Assembly: GCF_017301635.1 (NCBI RefSeq)
Contig: NZ_CP071091.1
Coordinates: 6,398,001-6,462,000, forward strand
DNA: 64,000 nt
From: Myxococcus landrumus
GTDB lineage: Bacteria; Myxococcota; Myxococcia; Myxococcales; Myxococcaceae
Direction of reading: 5' to 3'
Of this stretch, positions 50,327-59,011 are shown piece by piece; position 1 is the first letter of the stretch, and the number at the start of each line of letters is the position of its first letter. The notes under the pieces were generated by a model. That model had not been told where the DNA came from and ran no database searches. It worked only from the letters and a program-made list of their open reading frames with translations. The position numbers were made by a program, and so were the translations under genes.

Positions 50327-51811
50327 CTAGTACGGGACGACGAAGTCCTTCACCACGCCCATGTGCTGCATGTTGGACGCGGCGCTGTCACCCGCCTGCA
50401 CCGGGGCAATCTCGGACAGCGGGCTGTAGACGCGGCTGTCGAGCACCAGGCCATTCGGGAACTGGCTGGAGCCAATGACGGTGGCCGTGCGGTACTGGTT
50501 CAGGTCCGCATCCACCATCACGTGGTCATAGGGCTTGGCGCGCGCGAAGTTGGTGCCCGTCTTGCCATTGCGGTCCGCGGGGTACGGCGCGGAGGTGACA
50601 ATCACTTCCGAGAACGTGCCGAAGCAGGACTCGCCGAAGGAGTCGGTGTTGAAGTCGCCGCCGATGACCAGGTAGTCGTCCTCGGGGACGTTCGCCCGGA
50701 TGTAGTTGACGAGGTTGCGCGCCTCGGTGTTGCGCACACCGGAGCTGCGGGTCAGCAGGTGCACGCTCACGGCCCAGAGGTCCTTCGGCCCGGGGATGTC
50801 GATGCGCGCCCACGCGAAGTCACGGTTGCCGACCTCCACGTCCGTCCACTCGCCGGAGGCGATGATGGGCCAGCGGCTGATGATGCCGTTGGGAATCTGC
50901 GCGCCCGTCTCCCGGTAGTACGAGAAGTTCGCGCCGAACGTCGTCTGCACCATCTCGCGGATGTCCGCAACGGAGTTGCTCTTGTAGTTGAACTCCTGGA
51001 TGAGCACGACGTCGGGGTCCACGCCCTGCATCAGCCGGATGCCGTGGCCCGGGTCGTAGTCCTGACCGTTCCCGCTGGTGAGGTTCGCCGCCATGATGCG
51101 GATGTTCGTGGTGCCGCCGCCCGAACCCGCGTCGGTGTCCGTGCCCGCGTCCGTGCTCGAACCCGCGTCGGTGTCCGTGCCGGCGTCCGTGCTCGAGCCC
51201 GCGTCGGTGTCCGTGCCAGCATCCGTGGTCGAACCCGCATCGGTGTCCGTGCCCGCGTCCGTCGTCGTACCCGCGTCGGTGTCCGTGCCCGCGTCCGTCG
51301 TCGTACCCGCGTCGGTGTCCGTGCCCGCGTCCGTCGTCGTACCCGCGTCGGTGTCCGTGCCCGCGTCCGTCGTCGTACCCGCGTCGGTGTCCGTGCCAGC
51401 GTCCGTGGTCGTACCCGAGTCGCCCGTGCCCGAGTCACCAGCGTCGGTCGTCTCGCCGCCGCCGTCGGAAGTGCCGCCGTCGTCCTGGCCTCCCGAGGTG
51501 CAGGCCTCCGTGGGCAGACAGTAGGACGCCGAACCCGCGCCACCGATGGGGCAGCACGCCGCCTCCGACGTGCCACACGCGGTCTGCGCATCGCAGGGGC
51601 GGACACAGACGGCGCGGTCATAGTGCGGGACGACCCGGCACTCCTCACCCGTGCCACACGACGACGCCAGGCTCGGGTTGCACTCCTTCCACAGGACACC
51701 ACCATCCTCGGTGGGGTGCGGGACCTTGGGCGGCTTGGAGTCTCCGCACGCAAGAGCGAACAGCGTGAGCGTCATCGACGCACACGCAAGATAGGAAAGG
51801 GTCTTTTTCAT
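50327..51811 (-). CDS. Endonuclease/exonuclease/phosphatase-domain lipoprotein with DAGT repeats
   Basis: 494 residues from ATG 51811: lipoprotein signal ending ALAC, a Cys-rich segment (residues ~45-110, about 8 Cys), a low-complexity repeat of 12 residues (TTTDAGTDTDAG and variants, eight copies, ~residues 133-228), then an EEP-fold domain with RIMAANLTSG, VVLIQEFNY, AVSVHLLTRS, GGDFNTDSFGES and KPYDHVMVDAD. The catalytic Glu, Asp-x-Asn and Asp-His motifs are present, so it may be a surface nuclease or phosphodiesterase. Confidence 0.85.
   Translation of the reverse strand: MKKTLSYLACASMTLTLFALACGDSKPPKVPHPTEDGGVLWKECNPSLASSCGTGEECRVVPHYDRAVCVRPCDAQTACGTSEAACCPIGGAGSASYCLPTEACTSGGQDDGGTSDGGGETTDAGDSGTGDSGTTTDAGTDTDAGTTTDAGTDTDAGTTTDAGTDTDAGTTTDAGTDTDAGTTTDAGTDTDAGSTTDAGTDTDAGSSTDAGTDTDAGSSTDAGTDTDAGSGGGTTNIRIMAANLTSGNGQDYDPGHGIRLMQGVDPDVVLIQEFNYKSNSVADIREMVQTTFGANFSYYRETGAQIPNGIISRWPIIASGEWTDVEVGNRDFAWARIDIPGPKDLWAVSVHLLTRSSGVRNTEARNLVNYIRANVPEDDYLVIGGDFNTDSFGESCFGTFSEVIVTSAPYPADRNGKTGTNFARAKPYDHVMVDADLNQYRTATVIGSSQFPNGLVLDSRVYSPLSEIAPVQAGDSAASNMQHMGVVKDFVVPY
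51126..51413. repeat. 36-bp coding tandem repeat, about eight copies
   Basis: Eight nearly identical 36-bp units encode the TDAGTDTDAG-type linker of the nuclease lipoprotein. Such repeats can vary in copy number by slippage without changing frame. Units at the 5' side on the plus strand differ slightly (Ser for Thr). Confidence 0.8.
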
Positions 51812-52033
51812 GCGCCCGGCCTGCTTCCGAGGTGACGGTTCAAAGGGTTGTCTCCGCCTGCGACCGGCACGCGGATAAGCTGAGCAGTATAGTGGACCTG
51901 CAGGGTTACAGTCCCGCGACATACCGCTGATTCGTACGTTTACAGCGGTGAAACCTGAGTCACAGTTCACCCCGATGCCCACTCACTCCAGCTTCCCAGT
52001 CTCTCCTCCGCGTGGCGTCTGGAGCCCCTCCCC

Positions 52034-52747
52034 GTGGTGAGCGTGCGGTTCCATGGGAAGCTGAACGACTTCCTTCCCCCCGAGAAGCGAGGCACGGAGC
52101 TGGAGGTGACGCCCCTGGGCTCGCCGTCCGTCAAGGACCTCCTCGAGTCGCTGGGACCACCGCATCCCGAGATGGGCGAGGTGCGCGTCGACGGTGTCGT
52201 AGTGGCGTTCGGGCACCGGCTGGCGCCTGGCGCACGGGTGGAGGTCTTTCCATCCCGGGGGGCCCCAGAAGAGGTCCCCCGCTTCATCCTGGATGTGGGG
52301 CTGGGGCGGCTGTCGGGGTTCCTGCGGATGCTGGGCTTCGACACGCTCTGGCGGAATGACTACCGGGACGACGAGCTGGCGCGCGTGTCGAGCACGGAGG
52401 GACGCATCCTGCTGACGCGGGACATCGGCGTGCTCAAGCGGGGCGAGGTGACCCAGGGCTACTTCCCTCGCGCGACGGACCCGGCCGAGCAGTTGGTGGA
52501 GGTGGTCCGGCGGTATGGGCTGGGGGCTCGGATGCATCCGTTCTCGCGATGCATTGCCTGCAATGCGCCCCTGAGCCCCGCGGAGCCACATGAGGTGGCG
52601 GGGCGCGTCCCGGAAGGTGTCGCGGAGCGGCACTCTCGCTTCCAGCAGTGCCCTGGCTGCCGCCGGGTCTTTTGGGCTGGCACCCATCAGGAACGGATGC
52701 AGGCCTTGGTGGACCGGCTGCGCACCTTGGAAGTCGAGGAAGGTTGA
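52034..52747 (+). CDS. Mut7-C RNase-like protein with N-terminal ubiquitin-like domain
   Basis: 237 residues. The N-terminal ~75 (VSVRFHGKLNDFLPPEKR ... HRLAPGARVEVFPSRG) look like a ThiS/MoaD-type beta-grasp fold; the rest is the Mut7-C domain (FILDVGLGRLSGFLRMLGFDTLWRND, LLTRDIGVLKR with PIN-like acidic residues) and a zinc ribbon (CIAC...CPGC). This fusion is known in bacteria and is thought to act in RNA metabolism. GTG 52034 and GTG 52037 are both possible starts. Confidence 0.9.
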   Translation: MVSVRFHGKLNDFLPPEKRGTELEVTPLGSPSVKDLLESLGPPHPEMGEVRVDGVVVAFGHRLAPGARVEVFPSRGAPEEVPRFILDVGLGRLSGFLRMLGFDTLWRNDYRDDELARVSSTEGRILLTRDIGVLKRGEVTQGYFPRATDPAEQLVEVVRRYGLGARMHPFSRCIACNAPLSPAEPHEVAGRVPEGVAERHSRFQQCPGCRRVFWAGTHQERMQALVDRLRTLEVEEG

Positions 52748-52769
52748 TCCACGCCATGCAAACCGAGGG

Positions 52770-52792
52770 GACCTCGCACTTTTTGCGAGGTC
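52770..52792 (+). terminator. Hairpin after the Mut7-C gene
   Basis: A perfect 9-bp stem (52770-52778 with 52784-52792) and a CTTTT loop, 23 nt after the stop codon, possibly enclosed by a second pairing of CCGAGG with CCTCGG. It may end the Mut7-C transcript or be part of the leader of the pilus operon. Confidence 0.45.
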
Positions 52793-52938
52793 ATCGGTGC
52801 CTCGGACCCAGGGTTTGAGTCCCCCATACGCAAAGAATTCCAGTGGGTTACAGCCCCGGTGTAGTGGGCACATGGGTTGCTAAATGTAAGAGAATTCCAC
52901 CACTCCCCCGCTTGGGGCGGGGGCAGAGGAGCAGTGAG

Positions 52939-53661
52939 ATGCCGTCCCAGAACAAGGCCCGGAATCGAGCAAACCGGGGATTCACGCTGCTCGTTGCACT
53001 CGGGGTCGTCATCGTCGTGACCATGGCGGTGATGTTGAGCTACCGGGTGGTGGGACGCGAGGCAGACACCCAGGCAGATACGCGCCGGCAGAAGGAAGCA
53101 TTCTTCGCGGCGGAGGCGGGTCTGGCCGAAGGACGCGAGGCCGTGCGGCGCAGGGCGCCGGGGGAAGGCACACAGCCCTATTCGGACCTGCTCACCGGCC
53201 TCCATGCCTCCGGCGCCGAGGTGACAGAGGAGGGCCTCAAGAACGCCAATCCTCCCTGGATGGAACTGCTTCCCTCGGATGCCCCTGGAGACCCCTGGAA
53301 CTACCTGCGTCTGGACCCTGGCCAGTTCTCCACCGCCGAGAAGACCAACGGCGACGGGGTGCCCTATCTGGACTACCCGGAGCAGCGCAACGTCCGCTAC
53401 CGCGTCTTCATCCGTGATGATCTCGACGACGACGACCCCCAGAGCGACAGCAACGCCGCGCTCTGGGTCGCGGCCATCGGAGAGGTGATGAACAGCGAGG
53501 GACGCCCCACACGCTCCATTGTCCAGGCGCTCATTCGCAACCACTCCGGCGCCCTCGTCGTCACCCCCGGATGCCCCCAGGGCGGCTGCGGCTCCGACAA
53601 CACCTACAACAATAACGGCCCGTCGAGCTCCACCCCCGACATCACCCTTCCACGCCCCTGA
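52939..53661 (+). CDS. pilX: Minor pilin PilX
   Basis: 240 residues from ATG 52939 (GAGGAG upstream, directly behind a GC hairpin at 52905-52923). A basic leader ends in RANRG, then FTLLVALGVVIVVTMAVML, the class III prepilin start cleaved by PilD. The mature residue 5 is not Glu, as in PilX/GspK-type pilins that cap the minor pilin complex. An EAFFAAEAGLAEGREA helix follows, as in other PilX proteins, then a globular part with a Cys pair near the end. First gene of the pilus tip operon. Confidence 0.88.
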   Translation: MPSQNKARNRANRGFTLLVALGVVIVVTMAVMLSYRVVGREADTQADTRRQKEAFFAAEAGLAEGREAVRRRAPGEGTQPYSDLLTGLHASGAEVTEEGLKNANPPWMELLPSDAPGDPWNYLRLDPGQFSTAEKTNGDGVPYLDYPEQRNVRYRVFIRDDLDDDDPQSDSNAALWVAAIGEVMNSEGRPTRSIVQALIRNHSGALVVTPGCPQGGCGSDNTYNNNGPSSSTPDITLPRP

Positions 53662-53691
53662 ATTCCTAAGAAACCTCGCCGTTTCGCGAGC

Positions 53692-54180
53692 ATGCCTATG
53701 AAACGTCTTCCTTTCTTCGCGCTCCTGCTGGTGCCCGGCCTCGCCGCGGCGACTCATCAAGGACAGAGTGCGTTCAACAACGCCTGCGCCAGTTGCCATA
53801 CCCTCACACCCGTCCGTTCGGTCCAGTCCTCGGGTGCGTCGGAGAAATCCCGCGCCAGTCAAACCCAGACGACCACGCGCTCCTCGGATGAGAAGCGGGT
53901 CGAGCTCGGCGGGCTGGCGCACCAACGCTCCAGCAAGCAGCTTCGTGAATGGATTGCCAAGCCCAGCAAGGTCAACAAGGACACGCGCTGCGATACGCGC
54001 CTGCTGCCGTCCACCGAGATGGACGCCCTGCTGGACTACCTGAAGACCAGCGCCCGACCGCCCCCGCTGCCTCGCGACGAGCAGCTCGCCGAGCAGAACA
54101 AGGCCGACTTCGACGCCTATCGCGCGAAGCTCCAGCGCGAGGGCCTCAACACCATCCGTACTGACCAGGGGAAGAAGTGA
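53692..54180 (+). CDS. tfcP: Noncanonical cytochrome c TfcP-like, PilY1 helper
   Basis: 162 residues with a signal peptide and a single CxxCH haem site (C32-A-S-C35-H36). The usual distal Met position, in the segment before the last helix (DTRC-DTRLLPSTEMDALLDYL), is taken by C100, so His/Cys haem ligation is likely. This matches TfcP of M. xanthus, a noncanonical cytochrome c encoded with minor pilins that promotes calcium binding by PilY1.1 and pilus formation. An insertion rich in Ser/Thr/Gln separates haem site and core. The start is ATG 53692 or ATG 53698. The stop overlaps the pilY1 start (TGATG). Confidence 0.85.
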   Translation: MPMKRLPFFALLLVPGLAAATHQGQSAFNNACASCHTLTPVRSVQSSGASEKSRASQTQTTTRSSDEKRVELGGLAHQRSSKQLREWIAKPSKVNKDTRCDTRLLPSTEMDALLDYLKTSARPPPLPRDEQLAEQNKADFDAYRAKLQREGLNTIRTDQGKK

Positions 54181-57100
54181 TGAAGGCTTTGACCCACGCA
54201 ATCACCGTCCTCAGCCTGCTGGCGGCGCCGCTCGCGCTCGCGCAGTCGAGCGTCGCCAACCTCTGCGAAGACCATCTGGCGGACGACAAGCAGCCGCTCT
54301 TCGAAGGCATGATGGAGAGCGACGACACCGGCAAGGATCCTTTCGCCAGCATCAGCATCAAGAAGCCAGGGCGCGCGGCGCCAGAAGTCAACGCCGCCAA
54401 CCTCCAGCTCAAGCCGCCGAAGCCTCTCAACGCCGAAGAAATCATCTTCCCGTACGACCAGGCCGTCTCCATCAGCTACGTGTTCGAGTCCGCCGGTGCC
54501 TCTCACGCACTCGGATACATGTATCTGGATGACGCCAAGGCCGCCAACTACGTCAACGATGCCGGCGAGCTGCTGGACACCAACGCCAACGGCATCTTCG
54601 ACCTGCATGAAGACCTGTACAACGTGGCACCCACGTCAGGGGACAAGAGCCGCCCGTATGTCGGCAAGGCAGGCGCTCGCCGCTGCAACGTCCCCTTCAC
54701 CTCCGGCGGATTGACGTACACCGAGCCGGAAATCGCGATGAAGACCAACTGCGCCGCCACGCTGCAGCGGCGCAGGGGAGACAACGACAACGACCCGCTG
54801 GTGGGTCTGGCGGATGCGCGCCCGGGACGCGGGAGCCAGCACATCGACACGGACGTCGTCGGAACGTACCTGCGCAGGAGCTGGGACGACGAGACCGATG
54901 CCGCGACGAACGACTTCTCCGACAGGGGTTTGTTCCCGCGCATCCCCAACCTCCTCGAGCCCAAGGACGACGAGAACGGCAACAAGGGCATCGGGCAGAT
55001 GGTCTTCCTGCTCGCGGATGACGACGACGGCACGGAGGCCTATGGAAAGCTCCCTCCCATCCCAGACGTTGCCGACACCAACAACGCCGTCCCCGACTAC
55101 AACGTCTCCAACTACGACAACCGGGGCATCCTCCTGGACGAAGGCAGCCGGGACAACGTCATCAACACCGATGACCGCACCGTCAACCTGGGAGTCATCA
55201 AGGGCGGCAAGGAAATCGTCTTCTTCCTCATCGTCTATTACGACTCCGCCCACGGGCCGAACGAGGGAACCGTCTATCCCTGCCTGAAGCAGGACGCTGA
55301 GGGCAAGTGCCTCATCCACCTGCGCACGCCCATCAACGTGTTCTTCTCCAAGTCGGCGTGGAACATGGACCAGAACTCCCTGGCCAAGGCGAAGGTCGCC
55401 GAGCGGAACATCGGCTGCAACTACCGGGAGAACTGCAGCGCGGACAATCCGCAGGGGACGGCGGACAGCTCGTGCCAGGTGGCCGGGACCTCGACGCGGC
55501 TTTGCGGCTGGCTGGACACCGCCACGCTGAACCGCCTGAAGAACGAGGTGACCTACGGCAATCTCATCATGCCCAAGGAGGCCGTCTCGATTCCTCGCCC
55601 CGCGGGCATCCGCAATGCCATGCCTCACGTCATCGTGGGTGCGCCGAGCACCGACCCCTTCCGCTGGATTCTGGGGTTCGAGGACCTTCCCGGTGGCGGT
55701 GACCGCGACTTCAACGACGTCGTGTTCGTCATCCACAAGAAGAACGGCGGAGAGTCCCGCTCGGCGAGCCTTTCCGGAGACATCGACCTGAGCGACGCCG
55801 AGGACTTCGTCATCACGAAGGTGAAGTTCTCGCGATGGGACGACTACGCGCCCTACCCTGGGCAGGCCCCCCGGTGCGGTACGCCTCCCTGCTGGACGGA
55901 GGCCACCCCGGGCGCGTGCAAGATTCCGGGCCGGCCCCAGCCCTCCATCGAGTACTCCATCTCCGTGGACTGCCACGAGCGGTACTTCGAGGACGGCGTG
56001 TGGAAGCGCAGGCCCAAGCTCAACCGCCAGTGGATTCCCGTGGTCTTCGACCCGCCCACGGCCAACACCAAGGAATTCGACATGCTGACGCTGGGCCATG
56101 TCGGCTCCCAGTTGTGCTGGAAGGTGGAAATCACCAGCCCTGATGAGCGGTGCGTCCCCGTCATCGACAACGTCAACGTCGGCTACCAGGCCGTCCGGTC
56201 GGGCAGCTACTCGCGCTCGTCCGTCACCACCGTGGGCAACGGTCAGCTCTGGGGTGTGAACGAGACGCCTGGAAGCGGCTGGGGACAGAACTGGCCCGGC
56301 ACCGGGCTCCCCGCTCCGACCATTCGCACGTATGACGGAGCCAAGGACTTCTCGGTGCGCGGCCGGCTCTACTTCGCCTCCCGCTATGACCCGGAGGAGC
56401 CGACGGTCGAGAACTTCGTCCAGCGGTGGGACGCAGGACGGGTGATGGCCATGACCCTGCGAAACTCCTCCCCCGAGGACCGCAACCTCTACACGCAGGG
56501 GCCGGATGGCAAGCGCATCAGCATCACTGAGGACATGACCGGCCCCAACGCGGCCAACAGCCTCATCTTCCCGGACTCCCTCTGCAACGCGCAGGAGAAC
56601 GGCAAGTACTTCTACGACATCAACGGCGATACGAAGTGTGGCACCCCCACCATCGCGTCCCCGCCGGCCAAACACATCCCCGGGCCGACCAACGACCGGA
56701 ACGTCTTCCGGGAGTGGCTCTTCGGGTGGGAAGACAACCAGGACCCCCCTCCCGCGGGCATCAAGAGACCTTGGCCGATGGGCGGCATCAACCTGTCCAC
56801 GGTGGCGGTCGCGGTGCCTCCCTACATGGACAACTGGGCGCAGAACACGCTGCCGGCGGAGGCCGACCTCTACCGCCGCAACTTCATGAAGCCGTTGGAG
56901 TCGCGCAAGACCATGGCCTACGTCGGAACGATGAGCGGCTTCCTCCATGGCTTCGACTCGGGCGCCTACCGGGTCGACAGCAAGGACGAATGCATCCCCG
57001 GCAAGCTCCAGCCCAACGGCTACTTCGAGCACTCGGGCAACGCGTGCGTCGCCAGTCCCGGAGTCTCCCCCCGTCAGTACGGCACGGCGGAGGAGAAGTT

Positions 57101-58493
57101 CGCGTACATGCCGCGGCTGATGCTCGACCGCTACCGCTACCTCTACGTCCGGTACCGGGACTCCGCGACGAAGCCCAAGCCGTCGATGGATGCCTCACCC
57201 ACCATTGGCAACGTGGACTTCGGCGGCCTCGGCCCCAAGTGGACGATTCCGTCCAACGCCCAGACGCCCGACAAGCCGTTCAAGGGAGCCAGGACGGTGC
57301 TCGTCTCCGCGAGCGGCCGGACCAGCCCCGCCGTCTTCGCCCTGGACATCACGCGGCCCGACACCAGCAACTACCCCTACCCCATGTGGGAGTTCAGCAT
57401 GAACGACGCCGAGATGCGCGACGCGTTCCGGGACGCGGGGGTCCTCAACAACAACGTGCGCATGCCGGACAACTCCGGCTCCCGCCACAACCCCAGCGTG
57501 GTTCGCATCAAGTGGCCGGGCGCCACCAACGGCAAGTGGGTGGCCATCATCGGCACGGACTACAAGCCCACCACCGTCGACATGGCGGGCACCGTCTTCC
57601 TGCTGGACATGCAGACGGGCAAGCCCCTGTCGGTGGGCGCGGGTGACTCCGGCAAGTACGCGGGTGTCATCACCCTGGACAAGGGCTCGGGCATCGCGGG
57701 CGCGGTCGCGGCGGTGGACCTCAACCGCGATGGCGAATACGACGTCCTCTATGTCCCCACCACGGCGGGCTACGTCTACCGCATCAACCTGACCTCCGTG
57801 GAGACGGGCCGGCTCATGGGCCAGCAGGTCAAGGTCTGCAAGGTGGCCAGCGCGCCGTTGGCGGCCGCGACACACGCCGACGCCGCGAACAATCCGCCGG
57901 ACACCGAGAAGTTCCAGCAGATTCACTCCAGCCTGGCGGTGTCGGTGGTGCGCTCCGCTTCGCCCAAGGTCCAGTTCTACTTCGGCACGAGTGACAACCC
58001 GGACGAGTTCGCGGATGGCCCGCCCAACAAGAACCAGTACCGGTATCACCTGATGGCCTACGAGGACACGGACCCCATGGGGACCGGCTCCTGCGACGCG
58101 CCCCTGAGCCCCCTGTGGGTCACCAAGCTGGACCCGGGCCAGACGGTGTGGGGTGGCGTCACGCTGGGCGGCGAGCGGCTCTTCGCCACCACCGCCGTGG
58201 GAACGACGGCGGACCTCTGCAACCTGAGCGAGGACACGAGCGGCAAGCTCTATTCGACCAGCCGAGTGCCGGGCAACGACGGGCGCGCGGACTCGACGAG
58301 CGTGAACCTGGGGGGCCATGGCATCAGCGCTCCCGTGGTGCAGGATGGACAGGTCATCGTCCTTCCGCAGGGCAGTGGCACAGGCCAGCCCATCCGCTTC
58401 GGCAAGCTGAAGGTCCCGCCCGCCAGCTCGACGAACACGCGCTCGCGCATCCTCATCTACGAACCCGTTCAGGACGGGAGGCTGCCGCGATGA
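54180..58493 (+). CDS. pilY1: Type IV pilus tip adhesin PilY1
   Basis: 1437 residues from ATG 54180 with a signal peptide (LSLLAAPLALAQ). A large N-terminal region includes a DUF4114-like segment (~480-520: GFEDLPGGGDRDFNDVVFVIHKK). From ~900 to the end lies the PilY1 beta-propeller, with the EF-hand-like Ca2+ loop DLNRDGEYD near residue 1180. It sits on the minor pilins at the pilus tip and acts in adhesion and pilus extension. It is between tfcP and pilV with overlapping stops and starts, so translation is coupled through the operon. Confidence 0.93.
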   Translation: MKALTHAITVLSLLAAPLALAQSSVANLCEDHLADDKQPLFEGMMESDDTGKDPFASISIKKPGRAAPEVNAANLQLKPPKPLNAEEIIFPYDQAVSISYVFESAGASHALGYMYLDDAKAANYVNDAGELLDTNANGIFDLHEDLYNVAPTSGDKSRPYVGKAGARRCNVPFTSGGLTYTEPEIAMKTNCAATLQRRRGDNDNDPLVGLADARPGRGSQHIDTDVVGTYLRRSWDDETDAATNDFSDRGLFPRIPNLLEPKDDENGNKGIGQMVFLLADDDDGTEAYGKLPPIPDVADTNNAVPDYNVSNYDNRGILLDEGSRDNVINTDDRTVNLGVIKGGKEIVFFLIVYYDSAHGPNEGTVYPCLKQDAEGKCLIHLRTPINVFFSKSAWNMDQNSLAKAKVAERNIGCNYRENCSADNPQGTADSSCQVAGTSTRLCGWLDTATLNRLKNEVTYGNLIMPKEAVSIPRPAGIRNAMPHVIVGAPSTDPFRWILGFEDLPGGGDRDFNDVVFVIHKKNGGESRSASLSGDIDLSDAEDFVITKVKFSRWDDYAPYPGQAPRCGTPPCWTEATPGACKIPGRPQPSIEYSISVDCHERYFEDGVWKRRPKLNRQWIPVVFDPPTANTKEFDMLTLGHVGSQLCWKVEITSPDERCVPVIDNVNVGYQAVRSGSYSRSSVTTVGNGQLWGVNETPGSGWGQNWPGTGLPAPTIRTYDGAKDFSVRGRLYFASRYDPEEPTVENFVQRWDAGRVMAMTLRNSSPEDRNLYTQGPDGKRISITEDMTGPNAANSLIFPDSLCNAQENGKYFYDINGDTKCGTPTIASPPAKHIPGPTNDRNVFREWLFGWEDNQDPPPAGIKRPWPMGGINLSTVAVAVPPYMDNWAQNTLPAEADLYRRNFMKPLESRKTMAYVGTMSGFLHGFDSGAYRVDSKDECIPGKLQPNGYFEHSGNACVASPGVSPRQYGTAEEKFAYMPRLMLDRYRYLYVRYRDSATKPKPSMDASPTIGNVDFGGLGPKWTIPSNAQTPDKPFKGARTVLVSASGRTSPAVFALDITRPDTSNYPYPMWEFSMNDAEMRDAFRDAGVLNNNVRMPDNSGSRHNPSVVRIKWPGATNGKWVAIIGTDYKPTTVDMAGTVFLLDMQTGKPLSVGAGDSGKYAGVITLDKGSGIAGAVAAVDLNRDGEYDVLYVPTTAGYVYRINLTSVETGRLMGQQVKVCKVASAPLAAATHADAANNPPDTEKFQQIHSSLAVSVVRSASPKVQFYFGTSDNPDEFADGPPNKNQYRYHLMAYEDTDPMGTGSCDAPLSPLWVTKLDPGQTVWGGVTLGGERLFATTAVGTTADLCNLSEDTSGKLYSTSRVPGNDGRADSTSVNLGGHGISAPVVQDGQVIVLPQGSGTGQPIRFGKLKVPPASSTNTRSRILIYEPVQDGRLPR

Positions 58494-59011
58494 AGTTCTC
58501 GTCGTTCCGTGCCTCCAGGGGCGTCACGCTCCTGGAGGTGATGTTCACCATGGTCGTGATGTTGGTGGGCATCGCGGCGGTGATGACGCTGGTGACGCAT
58601 ATCAACGCGTCCAACCGGCGCACCCTCACCGCCACTCAGGCCCAGGTCATCGCCGAACGAGCGCTGGAGAGCATCGCCTCCAAGGGCTGCACGGCGAAGT
58701 GCGCCAACCTGCGAGACCTGGACAACACGCGCAACTTCATCTGGCAGACAGCCTCTGGCGAGCTGCGCATGACGGACCCCTCCCCCGCGGTGGTCGCACG
58801 CAAGTACGAGGTGGCCGTGGACGTGGACAGTCCCGTCATCATGGGGAGCGCCGAGGGCGGGGCCATGGGGCATCCGCCCTTGAATCGCAACCTCGGAGGT
58901 GACCCGAGCGAGCAGAACAACATCGCGAACGTCCGAGTCTCGGTGAGCTGGGTCGAGCCAGGACAACGCGAACCTCGGGTCGTGGTTCTCCAGACACGGA
59001 TGGCACCATGA
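58490..59011 (+). CDS. pilV: Minor pilin PilV
   Basis: 173 residues starting at ATG 58490, overlapping the pilY1 stop (ATGA). Prepilin cleavage site SRG followed by VTLLEVMFTMVVMLVGIAAVM with Glu5 present. Two Cys (KGCTAKC) lie near residue 65. Size and place fit PilV of the tip complex that primes pilus assembly. Confidence 0.9.
   Translation: MKFSSFRASRGVTLLEVMFTMVVMLVGIAAVMTLVTHINASNRRTLTATQAQVIAERALESIASKGCTAKCANLRDLDNTRNFIWQTASGELRMTDPSPAVVARKYEVAVDVDSPVIMGSAEGGAMGHPPLNRNLGGDPSEQNNIANVRVSVSWVEPGQREPRVVVLQTRMAP

Noticed and set aside
51126..51413. Regular 36-bp repeats as a CRISPR array
   Set aside because: The units are contiguous without spacers, lie inside a coding frame, and encode a simple amino acid repeat; no cas genes are nearby.
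52800..52840. tRNA gene fragment (TTTGAGTCCC T-arm-like piece)
   Set aside because: No matching acceptor, D or anticodon arm could be built around it.
54636..57032. A 798-codon open frame on the minus strand opposite pilY1
   Set aside because: It is the antisense shadow of a GC-rich gene; the plus strand encodes clear PilY1 motifs and overlapping operon starts.
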